Shown here piece by piece: positions 12,007-25,467 of a stretch of 64,000 nt of DNA (position 1 is its first letter; each line of letters starts with the position of its first letter). This DNA comes from Uloborus plumipes. Its lineage: Eukaryota > Arthropoda > Arachnida > Araneae > Uloboridae. Made by a program: the position numbers and the translations under genes. Under the pieces are notes generated by a model. The model was not told the origin of the DNA. It saw only the letters and a list, made by a program, of their open reading frames with translations, and made no database searches. The stretch lies in contig JAXGGA010001658.1 of assembly GCA_038373865.1 (NCBI GenBank), forward strand, positions 80,520-144,519, written 5' to 3'.

Positions 12007-15000
12007 ATAGTCCTTCTTCTTTAGAAAACCAGTTAGAGCCACTATTTGGACGTTAGAGTTTATTTATTGACAGCTATTTGCAGACAAATCAGTCAAGCAA
12101 CGATCCAGCATGGGTAGCTACAGAAAGTAAGTTTTTTCTTTGCGAACTTATTTTTCATAAAATTTAACTATTTTAAAATGATTTACTTAATATTGCTCAC
12201 AGACGTCTTTTGTAATGTTACTTTGCAAAAGTAAAGTCAAGTAAGGTCGTATATTGCTCACATATCTGCAAAATATCCCATAAACAGGACGTTAAATAAC
12301 TTAATAAATATGGCAATGGCGAACTATTTTAAGCCTAAAATGTATGTAAACCATTCTAACTAAGTGTTTTAAGCAGATAAAAAAAGAAAACAATTGTTTA
12401 AAAAAACTTGGGCATAAATGGGTTAAGTAAATGAATTCTGAAAATGTTTGAAGAAAATACAGTAAAATGAAAATAAAAGACGTTTAAAATAAGCCATATT
12501 TTGTTTTTTCTCTGGGATAAAAACACCGACTATGGGGTAACTTTTGTTTTTGTTACGTAAAACTCACATAATTAAGGAGAAAATATTAAAATGAAGCAAA
12601 TAATAAAATTCGCTGTTCAGTGATTGGGTTGTTCGTGTTATTATTTGTATTCATTCATATATCCGTTTAAAAGCTTAAAACACAAGTTTTATTTATAAAT
12701 TATAATGCAGAGAAAATTCGAAAAAAGCTTTGTGTTACTTGGGAGGCTTATTACGGGGTTCCGCCAAAACAAAGTTAGAATAATGTGTAGAAGTGTTTGC
12801 ATTCCATAAATCAGCTATATACACTACGGACAAAAAATGTTTTTCTGACACCAAACCTACTCTTTGCCCTCTCAGCAGCTGGAGATGACCTTGTGAAAAT
12901 GAACACACACACAATACCATTTGCTTCTTCATTTTCATTTCTAGATCCTTCTTTTCTGAAGAAAAAGAAAATTGCTTCACCGATTATTGCTCATCTGATT
13001 CGATACTGTGCCCTATCCAATATTGCTAGCTTCTTCAACCTGATTTTCATTTTCAATCATATGCATTTATTATAACTGACATTGAATAAATTCTGAAAAT
13101 GTACGCATTTGAGGATGCCACGGAAGACGATGACACATAAGGTATAAAAATAAAATTCCCTACGTAGAACGGTGTGATTTGATTACTGTAGCACTGCAAA
13201 AAAATTCGGAACAAGTGAAGCCAATGACAAAGCATGCTTGAAAAAATAATTATTGTATATTTTTTCCTTTGCAATATTTTTTTTTCATTTATTTTAACAT
13301 GACACTACTCTTTTAAAAGTTTTTTTTTTAATAAAAGTGTTTACATTTTGTAAACGTTCAAAAAAAAAGCAATATCAAAGCTCGAACTACCTTTTGAGCG
13401 CTATGCTTCAAAAATGGCTGACAAGACAGTTTTGATATTGCCTTGAAAAATAGTTTAATTTTGTCTTATATAAAATAATTGTACTTGATATGCGTTAGAC
13501 ATAAGTCTGATATTCAACTGAAAAAAGAAATATCCAAATAGATCTTAATCAGAAAATTATGAAAAATCACCAAATCTTAACTATGGTCAACACATACTAT
13601 GAGCAATCGAAAAAGAACAAATTTTGAAGGAGTCAAGGAAGTACGAATATAAAAACACTCGCAGTATAATGTGGGTCTTAATAAGAAACGTGAAATTAGG
13701 ATAGTAGAAATATGGCAGGAATGCGGGAAATTATCCGCCACTGATTTTATACAGCATGTGGTACTGTAATACTGCTGGAGACTTTCAGAGCATAACTGTT
13801 GCGTGCGTTAATGTACGATATTTTATGCGACGGTACTTTGTTTGGGTGGTGTTCGTTTTTGGACACTTCATTTTATAGATTATTAGCAGTTATTTTGTTA
13901 ATTCAGTACTGTAATTTGTGGCTTAGGAGTTTTAGTTTATTTTCACTGCTTTATTCATTAACGGCACTTCTTGTACCCTCTTTCGTTGTTTTCCAATTAC
14001 GTCTTCTGAGTTTATTCCATTGCAGCTCTGTACTTTGTCGGATTTCATTACATTCATAAGCTCACGTCTTTTTTATATTTAAAAACAATGTTTCCTGCAA
14101 CCACAAAAAATGTGTATGCGACTTTCCAAACTTTGTACCCTTACAACTGTGTTGCTGAAAGCTTTTATCTCACATGTCCTTAATCACTAATCATATGAAT
14201 CGATTAAAACTTCTTATTTAGTTTATAATGCAATCGTTTTCTCATTTCACACAACTGCATCCATCAAGAATACAATTTTATTCTTCGGTAGAACTTACCA
14301 ATATCTATTCCATGTTCACCCAAGGCGAAAGGATGTGGTTCAGTTTGCATTGGAAATTTATTGATTACTAAAAGCCTAAGAGGAAAATTCCGTTCAATAT
14401 CTACTAGTGCAGTAGAAACATTCTATTCATTTCTAAATATTTAAGTGAATAATTTGGTGTTTAAAGCGAGTTCCAACATTGCAATTGTAATGAAATTTCC
14501 GTTGTAAAATTATACAACATGATTCAGATAATGTCAAAGATTTGCCAGAAAGGCGAATGTAAAATCAGAAGGATGTTAAGGGATATCCTCGATGTCAGAA
14601 AATGATGATTAAAAGTAAGACGGAATGAGGTAGTGCAACCGCTATAAAAGACATAAAGTATCGGTAAGCTTACTTCGAGGTTACGTTGTTTTAATGGATT
14701 TTATCTCTAATGCGTGAATTGACCCATCATAAAAAATATTTTAACAATGGTAAAAAAAAAAACCTTTAAATTTTAAGTTCTACAGAGTCAAATATAATAA
14801 ATATAACAGGAGGCTATTTGCTTGCAATAAGGTCACTTGCATAATTCAACTTGGTAAACTCGCGGTTAAAATCTTCTCTTCGCGTGAATCATCTTTTGAT
14901 TGTATCATTAACAATTGTATACATTTTACATTACTTTCTCAATTTAAGAAGCGTTTTTATTTCACCAAGAAACAGCATAAAGTACGAAAAAATATTTTGT

Positions 15001-15349
15001 CATATCACAAGTACTAGTTTTGTTGACTTGCGATTAAACCTAGTAAGAGGAAGAACATTTCTCACACTAGAGTGCCCAAGCAATCACTTTAAATGCTTAG
15101 GCAATATAGGCATAACACATTTATGAATCGGAAATAAATGGGAGAGGGAGGTTGAGTGGTAACTACAATTATTAAGAACTTATTTATATGTTGCATAAAA
15201 GTCACAAAATTATGAGAAACTGTGTTATTACACACATAGTTGTTTGAAATGGAAATTAAAAAACACTCAAACTGACTGCTTAAGCAAAATTAGTGCTCAG
15301 AAACTTAAGCTGTTTTTAACAGAAACTCTATTATCAGTCTTATGCTTTT
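12007..15349. other. AT-rich non-coding stretch
   Basis: No gene was recognised. Open frames at 12,735-13,274 and 13,799-14,059 lack family motifs. CACTGCAAAAAAATTCGG at about 13,192 resembles the end of a MITE, but no partner end was found. Otherwise I see nothing. Confidence 0.45.
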
Positions 15350-15941
15350 GGGCCATTCCATAGTGACTAACGTAACATTCAGAGCTGATTTTGTAACTGT
15401 TTTTACTTGTAACTCAAAGGATAAAAAATATTTGTTAGTTATGCTGGTGGATTTACAATGTACATGGTATCGACGTATCATTTCCGCTAAGAATTTAAAA
15501 CAAAATTACAGACAGTAGATGTTTTTTCAACCAAAATAGCAGCGTGACTAACGTAACATTTTTGCAACCCTGAAAATGAATGCTCATGTTGTGAGGCAAA
15601 ATTTTTTTCAAAGTTAAGCAAGTGTTAAAAATTGAATGACATATTTGAAAAAGTGTACAGTTGACTTTTAAAAACACAAAACACATTTATTAAATCTGAA
15701 TTTTTTTTAGTCTTAAGTGTCACTTTTACTCAAGATGGAGTGTGACTAACGTAACCATCGAATATCAAGCAGTAAACACACTACAAACTGTTTATTATGG
15801 CTAATCTCAGTGATAATTTCAATACTTTTTCAATTTTTTTAAATTTCTTATGTTGCGAGATTTTTTTTTTTTTTTTGATACTTTTTTCACTTCAGTATTT
15901 TTTTTTCTTCGACTGAGGTTGATATTTCTATGGAATGATCC
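15350..15941. mobile_element. Small TIR element (592 bp) with a repeated GTGACTAACGTAAC motif
   Basis: The left end GGGCCATTCCATAG (15350-15363) and right end CTATGGAATGATCC (15928-15941) are inverted copies with two mismatches. GTGACTAACGTAAC occurs three times, at about 15,362, 15,544 and 15,740, roughly 180-196 bases apart. The element has no coding capacity. The minus-strand frame 15,819-16,007 is lysine-rich low complexity. A GATTCCATACCAAATCA motif near 61,944 shares the GATTCCATA core of the ends. Confidence 0.5.
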
Positions 15942-17344
15942 TTTTTTTCTACGTATTTTTCTGCATTCCCGTGGTCTTTCTTCAAATGTTTTCGGTTTTT
16001 TTCGCATAGCTACAGTATTTTGTTAAGAATAGTTACATTTAACATCTTCATAGATATTATGTCAACACTAGAGTGGGTTCTCCTTGTGGCAGTGAGACTG
16101 AATTTGCCAGTCAACTTGAAGAGAGAGTGGTGTTCAAACAAGGAAGGGAGGGAGGGGGGGAATCTTTTATAATTTGTATTTTTCATGCTACATCACAGTG
16201 AAGTCAAAGTACGCGTTTAACAAAGTTTGCGTAATTGGCTGCAAATTAAACCGCTGTAAGCGCCAAACGGTTGTACTAGTCAAAACAGCTTTCATCTTTA
16301 CAGCCAATAATTACAGCCTATAGCGAGTGTTATAAGTCAAGTGTTAGTCAACAGCAGCGGCTGCAAAGGATAATTTGAAGAACGTTTTCAATCTTAATTA
16401 CAACAGTGTAATAATGTTAACCTACATTTCAGTCTAAAACAAGCATGATTTAATATCCTACTTAATCCAATATTCCTAAGAAAATAATTCAAACTTTTCC
16501 TATTGAAAGGCAAAGAAAACAGGAGCTGCGCTAAACACAGTTGGTCATGTTTTAAACCTCAATGGGGTGCTAGAAATTTTAAATCAAAATATTCAAAATC
16601 ATCAATATTCAAAAGTGCTTTATGATTGAAAAGTTTCAAGAATATTTAATTTTCTACAGCTTTTAATCCGATTTGACTGATTTTAAGAGTTATCATTCAT
16701 ATCATTTGATGCACAATGGATAGCAAGACTTCTTAGTAAATAATGCAACTTTGCCAGTTAACATAATAACATTTTATCAGAAAATCTTAAAGCCATAATG
16801 TGGAAGTTTAACAAAACTTACCTTAATGACAGCAATAGGTATGCGCAAGACTTATTTTAAAGAATTTTTGCTTTCCCATTTTGAAGACTTAAACCCTCTT
16901 GTGCAGTACGGAATTAAGCACAATTAAATCTTCCGCATTCTATCAATGTCTCAGCCAACTGCCATTTAAGTAACTGCTGAGGTAGGACATTAACATTTAC
17001 GAATCCACGCGAACTAATAGCGGAGTTAATCCTCAAAGAAAATTTCCCTTTCTGAGCACACAATTAACAATATAGTAGCAGAGAAGCGAATTTGCCTCTA
17101 AATGGATGTAAGGTAGAGCGACAAAGACGAACTAATGTCATATACAACTCCGCTTTCCGGAGTCGTTACAGTTATTCTTGATAATATATAAAGATGTCCA
17201 AAAGGGATCTGCTTACATCATCCACACTTGGAAAGAAATGAATGAACTCCCCTCTCACTATCAGTTTTACCTGCGGCTGATCTTTAGTTTCAACAAACCA
17301 TTTCATTCATCTATTTTTAAGGCACTTGTTGCTGTATTCGTGCA
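15942..17344. other. Non-coding stretch with balanced island at 16,200-16,380
   Basis: At 16,200-16,380 the sequence is CpG-containing and free of homopolymers (for example GTAAGCGCCAAACGGTTGTA), unlike its neighbours. It could be a conserved regulatory element or a short unknown repeat. About 16,920-17,170 is similar but weaker. No gene was recognised. Confidence 0.35.
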
Positions 17345-17562
17345 TCGTAAAAAATTTATATTTTTACAGTACAATACAGGCAATTTATTAGTAATAAACT
17401 GTACATGTTGCTAACTTTACTGCAATAAACTAAAAATTGGTAATTTTACAGCAATAAACTGTAAAATTACTAATTTTACAGCTTATTACCGTGCATTTTA
17501 CACTTTTAAATTGGAACCTCATCTGCCAGAAGTATACTGTAAAAACAACATTTTTTGCAGTG
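17345..17562. mobile_element. MITE family A, copy 2
   Basis: The sequence runs from CGTAAAAAATTTATATTTTT and ACAGTACAATACAGG on the left to ACTGTAAAAACAACATTTTT and TGCAGTG on the right, which are imperfect inverted ends. The inside is a set of CTGTAAAAT and ATTTTACAG blocks in both orientations, so the single strand folds back on itself. It has no coding capacity. It is the shortest and simplest of the three copies. Confidence 0.65.
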
Positions 17563-20500
17563 TGCATTCAAAGAATTGTAGTAGTTTTTGGAAGTGCAAT
17601 AAAATCCTGATACATTTCAAATAAAAAAAGCATGCAAGTTATGTATTGAAAGGAGTCGTAAAGACTATTTGTTAATAAAAGAAAGTAATGAAGCTCATTC
17701 CACCAAAGAGACCTATATTCAGAATCTACAGTCGAAATATGGAAATTACTACAAGCGTGCAGTACTCTCTTAACTCCACAGACACGACAAGAATAAGCAG
17801 CAAAGCAGTTAGTTCAATTGGGGTAAGAAGTAACAACTCAACTTCTGTAAATTCACGAGTAATTAAAAGAAGTTAAAAAAAATATATTGTTAGGTTTAGC
17901 CTAACTTTTATTTCATGTACTTTGTTTTTTATTTTATTGTTTAATATGTAATCATTGGATTAATAGCACTCCTTTGGATTCTGATATTGCACTTTCTTCC
18001 TCTTAAACTAAACCAGATAAATAGTTTTTCGATATTCAAAAGAGAAAAAGCAATATGTTCTCTAAGAGTATAAACAAAAAGCAATCTGTTGTGGTAATTA
18101 TACTAGTTAGACAAATCACACACACATACATATTGATGCTAAGGAAATATAAAAGAAGTACTTATCAAAATCAAGAAAAAAATATTATTAACCGAAAATT
18201 GAATGTAAGATTCGATTTTTAATCAAGGTCAAAAATATCGCTTTAATATATTGAAGTTAAGTTGCTTAGTGTAAAACTTGCAGGTAAATTGATTGCAGTT
18301 ACTTCATTAATAGATAGATCCTACAATGTTCCAAGTTAACATCATTTTCGCATGATGGCTCATACTAATCATATTTTATCATGGGGTGAAATGGATCAAC
18401 CGTTTTGTGTCTAATTTTTGCCAGCTTAAATTATAAAATTTGTAAAATAAAAATTTTCAATATATTCAGAATTAAAGTAGAGTAAAAAAGTAATAAAATA
18501 AAACTAGAAATAATTACGATTATGTTGATAAACCAGTTTACAAGATGCAAATAGGTCGAAAGTAACCCGTTTTGTCCTAAACTATCCTATTGCTTTACAG
18601 AATGTTAATAAAATTAACTGTCTAACACTAATGGAATTAAATGCCTTGAAAAATAGACTAATTTACTGAAAATCAACGCTTGCTTGTACTTTAACTATCT
18701 CTGCTAAAAAAAAGCTTTCTATCGATAGGAGAAAATACACAACAGTACTTTTAACTGAAATGTAAATGTATGTACTTGTTAATTAGAAAAGTGCAGAAAT
18801 CGTATCGATTACTTTTATTTTTCACTACTTTTTTTAACTATATATTTATCTAAAGAGACTGACACATCTTAGCTTTATTTTCCTTAAAAATGCCTACATT
18901 AACGAAATAGTGACTAATAATTTGCTTAAAAGCGGTATGCTGAAAATATCCTAGTGATGTAACTGATTTTAGGAACTATATCGGTTCTTAAGCAATAAAT
19001 CATTGCAAAATGTTTAGAAAAATAAGAAAATAACTTCATGCTTCAAAAGTAAATTTAGCAATTTTCTAAATGAAAATATATTTGATGCCTTCGAGCCACA
19101 TTTTTGGAGTACATTAAAAATGATTAGGATCTGCAGTATCAGGTTTTAAAAATATGTAGTCTAGAGAGTTCTACTCAACAACAAGAAGTTTGATCATACT
19201 CATTAATAGTCCGCAAAGAAATTTTATAAATAACGATGCACATTTTTAATGAAATGGAGCGTCTAGACTCCTAATGTAATTGCTTATTGTTGTTTTACTT
19301 TAAAATCCTGTCATAATGCTTTTTAAAAATTACAGTTCTATATTAAGCATTGAAGAGCTACGAAAGAACAGAAGCATTTGCTTTTTGCTTAAAATGATAC
19401 AAAACACAGATTTCCTTCCCAGCAGCTAGCAATAAGTAAGTTTTGTTTCATTATCACATGAAACTTCCATCGGATCTTCACATTTTCATATAGCCCCCCC
19501 CCCCCCCAAATTTTCTATGAAGGGTAGCAAAAATTCACTAGATGAATGCGCATCTTATTTTGTAGTGACCTTCTAATGTATAAGCCAAATGTATTGCTCC
19601 GCCTTTACATATGGCATTCAAACTTTTCCTGTCATACTCGAAAACTGATACTTTCTGAGTACTTGTCGCACTTATTTCTCTCAATATGATAATAAATTAA
19701 AGTATTTAGTTTACTTTCTTTCACCATTTTTTTTTCTTTGATAATTTCCGATTGTTCTTACAAATATTTGGCACGATTTTCCAAACAATGACAGAATGAA
19801 TTTCAAAAACAAACCAAAAAAAAAAACAAGGCTCTCCCTAATATCTAGACACCTTGTTTGCCGCTTTTAAAGATTTTCTAATTGTTTTTCACTTATTGAA
19901 TTAGTATTCAGTATTTTATAATACTGTATTTATGAAGGACAGTATCACTGAGGAAATGATTCAATGATTAACTTTGATTACTAGTTCAAATTTTTCTTAA
20001 AGGAAATTTTTTATAATAATTTCATGGACTTAAAATATTCGTTATTTATCCAAAAAATTACAATATCAGAAAAATTAAACTTGCAGTTTCACCTAGCATG
20101 CAAGTTGTTTGTGAAAAGCAAAAAAACTTTTACTACTGCCTCGATGTAACATTTAAAAAGTTATAAAAACAAACAATTATAAAAATATTGCATGTGCGCG
20201 TTTTACAAACCACTTTATCCGTGCATAACTAAGAGATTTCATAAATAAGCAAAACAAAATCACTATTTTTTAGGAAAGTTTGATAAAAACCCCTATTTTG
20301 AACTTGTTAAAAGTGATTACAATATGATGTTTAATAATATTCAGAGAAAAAAAAATGAGTTCTGTAACCACTGTTTCCTGGATGTCTACGTTTTTTCAAA
20401 ATATTTTTAAAAAACATTTTTCTATTTATTGAATAACTTATACAAATTTCATTCAATAAAAAATTTGAGTAAAATTTTTTCTTTCCAATTTTTATAATCG

Positions 20501-22019
20501 TTTTTGAAGAATTTGCGATCTTAAAATTCCGTCTAAGATATTAGCACAGTAAAAACGCGATTATCAATTACTTACTAAGAGAGAACCACGGGAACTTCAT
20601 TTCCTAAGTTGCCAACCCAAACAATTCCTTATACTTTGGCCATAACAGGCCGCAATTTCATTTCATTTTCGTTCTAGCTAACTGAGCAAGCACAGTAAAA
20701 ATACGAAAACTAAAATGAAAAAAAAAAACAGAGTCCTCATCTGTCTTTCTTCAGGCTATCTGTGTCTCATCTGAGCGTTAAAGAAAGAATAAAGCGCTAG
20801 ATAGGCTGCCTTGAAGTGAACCATAAAAATAAAGTAAAGAAATGGAATGAGTATTTTCAGAAACTGCGAAAATTGCGTCGTTATTTCTGATTCTTACTTT
20901 GGGTTTATGAGCTTCTTTCATTTTCAGCTTAGACGTTATTGGCTTTATGACGCACTGATAACAGAAATAGTTTTAAACAGTTTCCTTTGGCAGGATTGGA
21001 TTTTATTTCAAAAAATGAAATTCATTTATTGTGCAAAATATGTAGATTTGTTGTTACATGTTTCAGTTGATAAAGAAACCATCAAGGGGCCGTAAACTAA
21101 ATGATTAAATCTAGGAATAATTTGAATATTTTCATATATCAAGTTCATTCAGAAAAATACATATTATTGCGTAAACGTCATCATTCACCATGTAAGGACA
21201 TACGATCTCAGTGGTGGATTTTTCGTGTCACAGATGTTGCAATTGCGAGGAGTCCCCAGAAAATAAGTGTTTCAAACGGAATCAAATGTGGAAGCAAAAA
21301 TCTATATGTGTACAAATACTTCGGTTATATATAGGGGCCTCAAAATGCATAGCAAAAAGCCTCAAATATGTAAATCAGCACTGTACGCCATAGGTAATAG
21401 TCAATCTGGACTTAGCATACAAAAAAAGGCAGGCGATGGACCTGACGTACGACCCGTAACAACACTGGCACACGTTCAATTTACCCTTCGTTACTTCAAC
21501 CTTGTAAATATCTGATTAATACACATTTTTGTAGGTTAATAACAATTTTTAGTTGATTCAATTGCAACTGTTTCCTAATTGAATTCTGCATTATTTATTT
21601 TAGAGAAAATGCAATTCAAAGAGCAATTTATTGAAAAGAAAAACAAATTCGAACTTGTGCAACTTTATAAATCCTTTTTTGACATATAAAAAAGTTTGAA
21701 GATTTATTGTCTGAGTCAATCAAACTGAATTGTTTTAAATACGATTGTTTTAATCATATCTCAATATTTATAATATACAGTGAACTTGATTAAGAGGTGG
21801 TGCGAGATGCATGAGCCCCTTGTGTACGCTAAAACATTGTTTGTACTAATTTCTTTCCCCACTAATAAGGTTTATCATATATACAGTTTTACTCTTCTTA
21901 AACGTACAATATATTTAAACAATCAAATTTAAATAATTAGTTACGTAAAATAATTTAACAAAGCGTTCCTGACAACTCACATCACTTAAACCTGACACGT
22001 GTTTTTAACCTTCAACATT
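17563..22019. other. AT-rich non-coding stretch
   Basis: No gene was recognised. It contains a 16-base C-run at about 19,494-19,508. CAGTGGTGGATTTTTCG near 21,210 and GGGGCCTCAAAAT near 21,335 resemble pieces of hAT termini but cannot be delimited. Short open frames at 20,847-21,515 have no family motifs. Confidence 0.4.
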
Positions 22020-22460
22020 CTGAAAGATTCGGGATGAGTGAAACATGGGGCAAGTAAAAGACTCGCACAGAGCCCACCAATCTGCTTGTCGAAACTCGTG
22101 TTTCCGGATGAGTTACGATTCATTCCGAAAGCCAATCATTCTTCGTGTCCCCATAAAAATGAAGCCCGGATGCCTTGGTCGTCGATGGTCGACGCTGTTG
22201 CCCAAGTCGGGGGGAACTGGACCAAACCAAACTAACGAGGCGCTTCCTCATCAACCTCGTTGCGCCATTAATCTAACCGTTGAGCATTTCAGGGCACAGG
22301 AAAGCCAAGGCGCGTGTTACTTGTTAAAAGTGGTTGGGGTAACAGTTTTCGAAAGGGACTACAATAGAGGTGGGGGCGTTACAAATGGTGTTATACTCTT
22401 CGACGTGACTAATGCTCACAGTGGAGGGGCGTCTGTTACACAATAGAGAAACGGAAGTAC
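22020..22460. other. CpG-containing balanced-composition island of unknown nature
   Basis: Base composition changes sharply here from AT-rich to balanced, with many CpG dinucleotides, for example GGTCGTCGATGGTCGACGCT. The plus strand is open for 133 codons from ATG 22,045 to 22,446, and a second frame is open for 65 codons at 22,038-22,235. I recognise neither product. An exon, a conserved non-coding element or a remnant of a GC-richer repeat all fit. No splice signals that would decide it were identified. Confidence 0.35.
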
Positions 22461-24480
22461 GTCGAATTCCTACACAAATGCAAATTTCTTTATAAATTGA
22501 TTTAGTTGAAGTAATAATTTTGAAGCTCAAAATATGTACTCACTAGCAATACATCCTTCCAAATTGCAAAATGTTTTTGTTACTAACAAAAGGCTAACTT
22601 ATATCAGGCATCCAACTACTACCAGAATCTTTAATGGTTTCGTAACAAGTATTTTCTATTGCTAAAGTTAGATATGAGGTCACCGAAGCCTTTTGTTTGC
22701 TTATATTTATGAATGAACAAGTTTTATGAAAATAAATACCTCTTCGGACATTCTTGGTGTCCGTAGATTCTTTGAACTCTTTAGTAGGATTTATATGGCT
22801 TAAACTTAGAGAACGAATGGAATTTTTTCCCCTAATTTTTTAATACTAGAATCAACAGAAACTTCAAATTGTCAAGAATAAGACCTATACTGCAGATGAA
22901 TAATTGTTGTACGTATTTTTAATGAGACTTCTCATTAAAAAAAAAAGTAAGATTTTTTTTTCTTTTTTCCCGAGGTTTCAGGCAAACATCTTAATTACAT
23001 TTTTAACAAAATGTATGGTTTACCATTTATGTCAACGTAGTTCGAATTTGAAAAATATCAGTCTGTGATAAAAAGAAATTTTATGAATAACAGTAAAATA
23101 TGTTTGCGCATTTCATTCGATATTCCCAACAGATCGCGGGTAGAAAAATATCCAGCACTTTCATCGCATCCATATATCGTAAAACTAAAGAATAAAATAA
23201 ATTGAAAAAAAAAGGTGAATCCTTGTTCTGAATACATCAGTTCAAAAGCAGAAACTGCTTCGTAATAAAATCGCAGTAAAATGAAAAACAAGAAAACACC
23301 TCCGATGGAAATTTTATCAAAGAGATGGGTAAGATTTTCCACGGCAGAGAGAGTTTTAGCTTCTGTCCAGATAAATACTGACATTAGTAATATTTGGATT
23401 AAAGTTTTCCAGTTTTATAAAACGAAGCCCGTAGTTACGCGTAATACAAGAGTCTGATATATTTGTATTCCTAACAGTGTTGAAACTGTATTTTTTACCC
23501 TTTCGGTACTTCTGTGAATCGCTTACAAAGCAAGTTTATTATTTCCCACGTTGTTTATATTAGTACTAAAGAGAAACTGAATGTGAATATGTCAAATATT
23601 TGTAGGTTGTTAATTCGAGAACAAGTGTATGATTAACGCGTCCATTTTAAACTCAAGGAATTGAATTCAGAAAGAATAGGCAAGAAACAGTACAGAAATG
23701 CATTATGTGTCTTTTTTACCTAAATCTGACTAACTGTGCCCTCAAGCACAGTCTAGTATTGCACAAAAAGTATGTTAAACGCAAAAAATAACATGTTTTT
23801 CGACTGTATCAAACTGTTGTGTTCCAGGCCTTTGTATGTATGCAGACTGAAAAACAGAAACATTTCCAAAGAGGGATGACTTAATAATGGAGAATAATAG
23901 TGAATTAAGCACGAACGTCAATATACATAAAAGTAGCATGTTCATGTACAATATATTAGCATTTTTTGGAAAGTAATTCAAAACAATCCTCAATATAGCA
24001 GATTTTAAAGTAAAATATGATTTCTAAAAGCTTAGCATCAAAAAAGTGAATATAAATACTTAAAAATTGGGTTAAAAGAATTATTCATTTTTTACTTTGT
24101 TCATGGAGGTTCCTTTACCACTCCTAACTTTATTGTTATACCTTGAACAAGAAAATATTTTGAATTTAGAAAACATTTCCTGTTGTGTGGAAATTACAAA
24201 AATTTTGATTTTCTGTTAATATTAGCTGTATTTATTATTTATAACCATAATTAAACATAATATATTCTGGGTAAAAACCTTTCCGATTATTTCTACAATG
24301 TGCTTATTGTACTACTTGCCACAGAAAAAATAAAGTTTTATTCCAATGCTTTGGAACATTTTTCAGGTAGATAAATGTGCAAACTTTATTAACTAGCCAT
24401 CTCATAGAAAGTTTAATTAAAACTGAAGCCAAGAAATTTCTATCTTTGCAAAATGAGACACCTATTACAAAACATTTTAA
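22461..24480. other. AT-rich non-coding stretch, nothing recognised
   Basis: Open frames at 23,058-23,993 on the minus strand are hydrophobic or low-complexity and show no family motif. No repeats were identified. Confidence 0.45.
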
Positions 24481-25467
24481 GAGCAAGAATCTGAGAGAGT
24501 GTCACGCCTGTGATTCATGACCTCTCAGATTTTTTCCAAAAAATTACCAAATGTTTATTATCTTATTGAAAGACCAAATCCAGAATGTTTTGTTCTAAAG
24601 TTGAGTTGTTTAGTTTTTATGGATCCCCAAAGTTGAAGGTGCGGCAACAAAAATTAAGCGGATTTTCAAGACATGGAAGTTGCTGTGTTCCAAAATTCTT
24701 ACCAGGAACTGTTGAACTCCAATTTTCTTTTTTATATGGAATATAGAAGGTTCAAACTTTACAAATTGAATGTTAAATTTGAGGTAAGTTGTTGCCGTAA
24801 GGTCAGTGAAGGCCCTCAAAACAAGGCATTTTTGACGTTTTTCACCATTTTTGAGGTCCAAAAACAGTTTGTACATTTCAGTTGCCACGGCAAAAGTAGT
24901 GTCGTTTGAAAGACCAGTGTAAGCACTTTAAAATGATGTATAAATAACCGAGGAATGTTCAACGTGCTTTTAGTTGCGTAAGGCCGAAATATGAAAAATG
25001 TCATATTTTACCGATATTCAAACTGTCATAACTTCCTCTGCCAACAACATATTGAAATATTTTTTCTGCCAATGTCATACTCTATTCTTTATCTTAACAG
25101 AACAGTTGAGTCCTTTGAGGCGAAATGCTTATAAGTTTTTTACAAAAAATGCACAGGAAAAAATACATTTTTGTCGTAAAGTTTGAACCTTCTATATTCA
25201 ATATACAGAAAGAAAATTGGAGTTCAACAGTTCCTGGTAAGAGTTTTAGTTCACAGCAACTTCCATGTCTTGAAAATCCGCTTAATTTTTGATGCCTCAC
25301 CTTCACCTTTAGGGGTCCATAAAAACTAAACGACTCAACTTTAGAACAAAGCATTCTGGATTTGGTTTTTCAAAAGGATAATAAACATTTGGGAATTTTT
25401 GGGAGAAAATCTGAGCGGTCATGAATCACCTCATAATGCTAGGCGTGAGTTTCTCAGATTCTTACTC
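24481..25467. mobile_element. Foldback element (987 bp) with about 280-bp arms, TTAA at both ends
   Basis: The left arm (about 24,481-24,762) begins GAGCAAGAATCTGAGA. The right arm (about 25,177-25,467) begins, on the minus strand, GAGTAAGAATCTGAGA. The arms stay alignable through TTGAGTTGTTTAGTTTTTAT, GGAACTGTTGAACTCCAATT and ATAGAAGGTTCAAACTTTAC, with substitutions and small indels. The loop of about 415 bases is AT-rich and non-coding. TTAA stands directly outside both ends (24,477-24,480 and 25,468-25,471), which fits a TTAA-targeting mover such as piggyBac, although the terminal bases are not the usual CCY of that family. Confidence 0.75.

Noticed and set aside
12735..13075. Overlapping frames of 81 and 92 codons on opposite strands
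   Set aside because: Neither shows motifs or protein-like conservation features. Frames of this length are common by chance over 64 kb and six frames.
15819..16007. Lysine-rich 62-codon minus-strand frame
   Set aside because: It is the translation of T-rich homopolymer runs and overlaps the end of the small TIR element.
17148..17165. ACTCCG/CGGAGT hairpin
   Set aside because: A six-base stem is too short to support a function, and no terminator-like role applies in this context.
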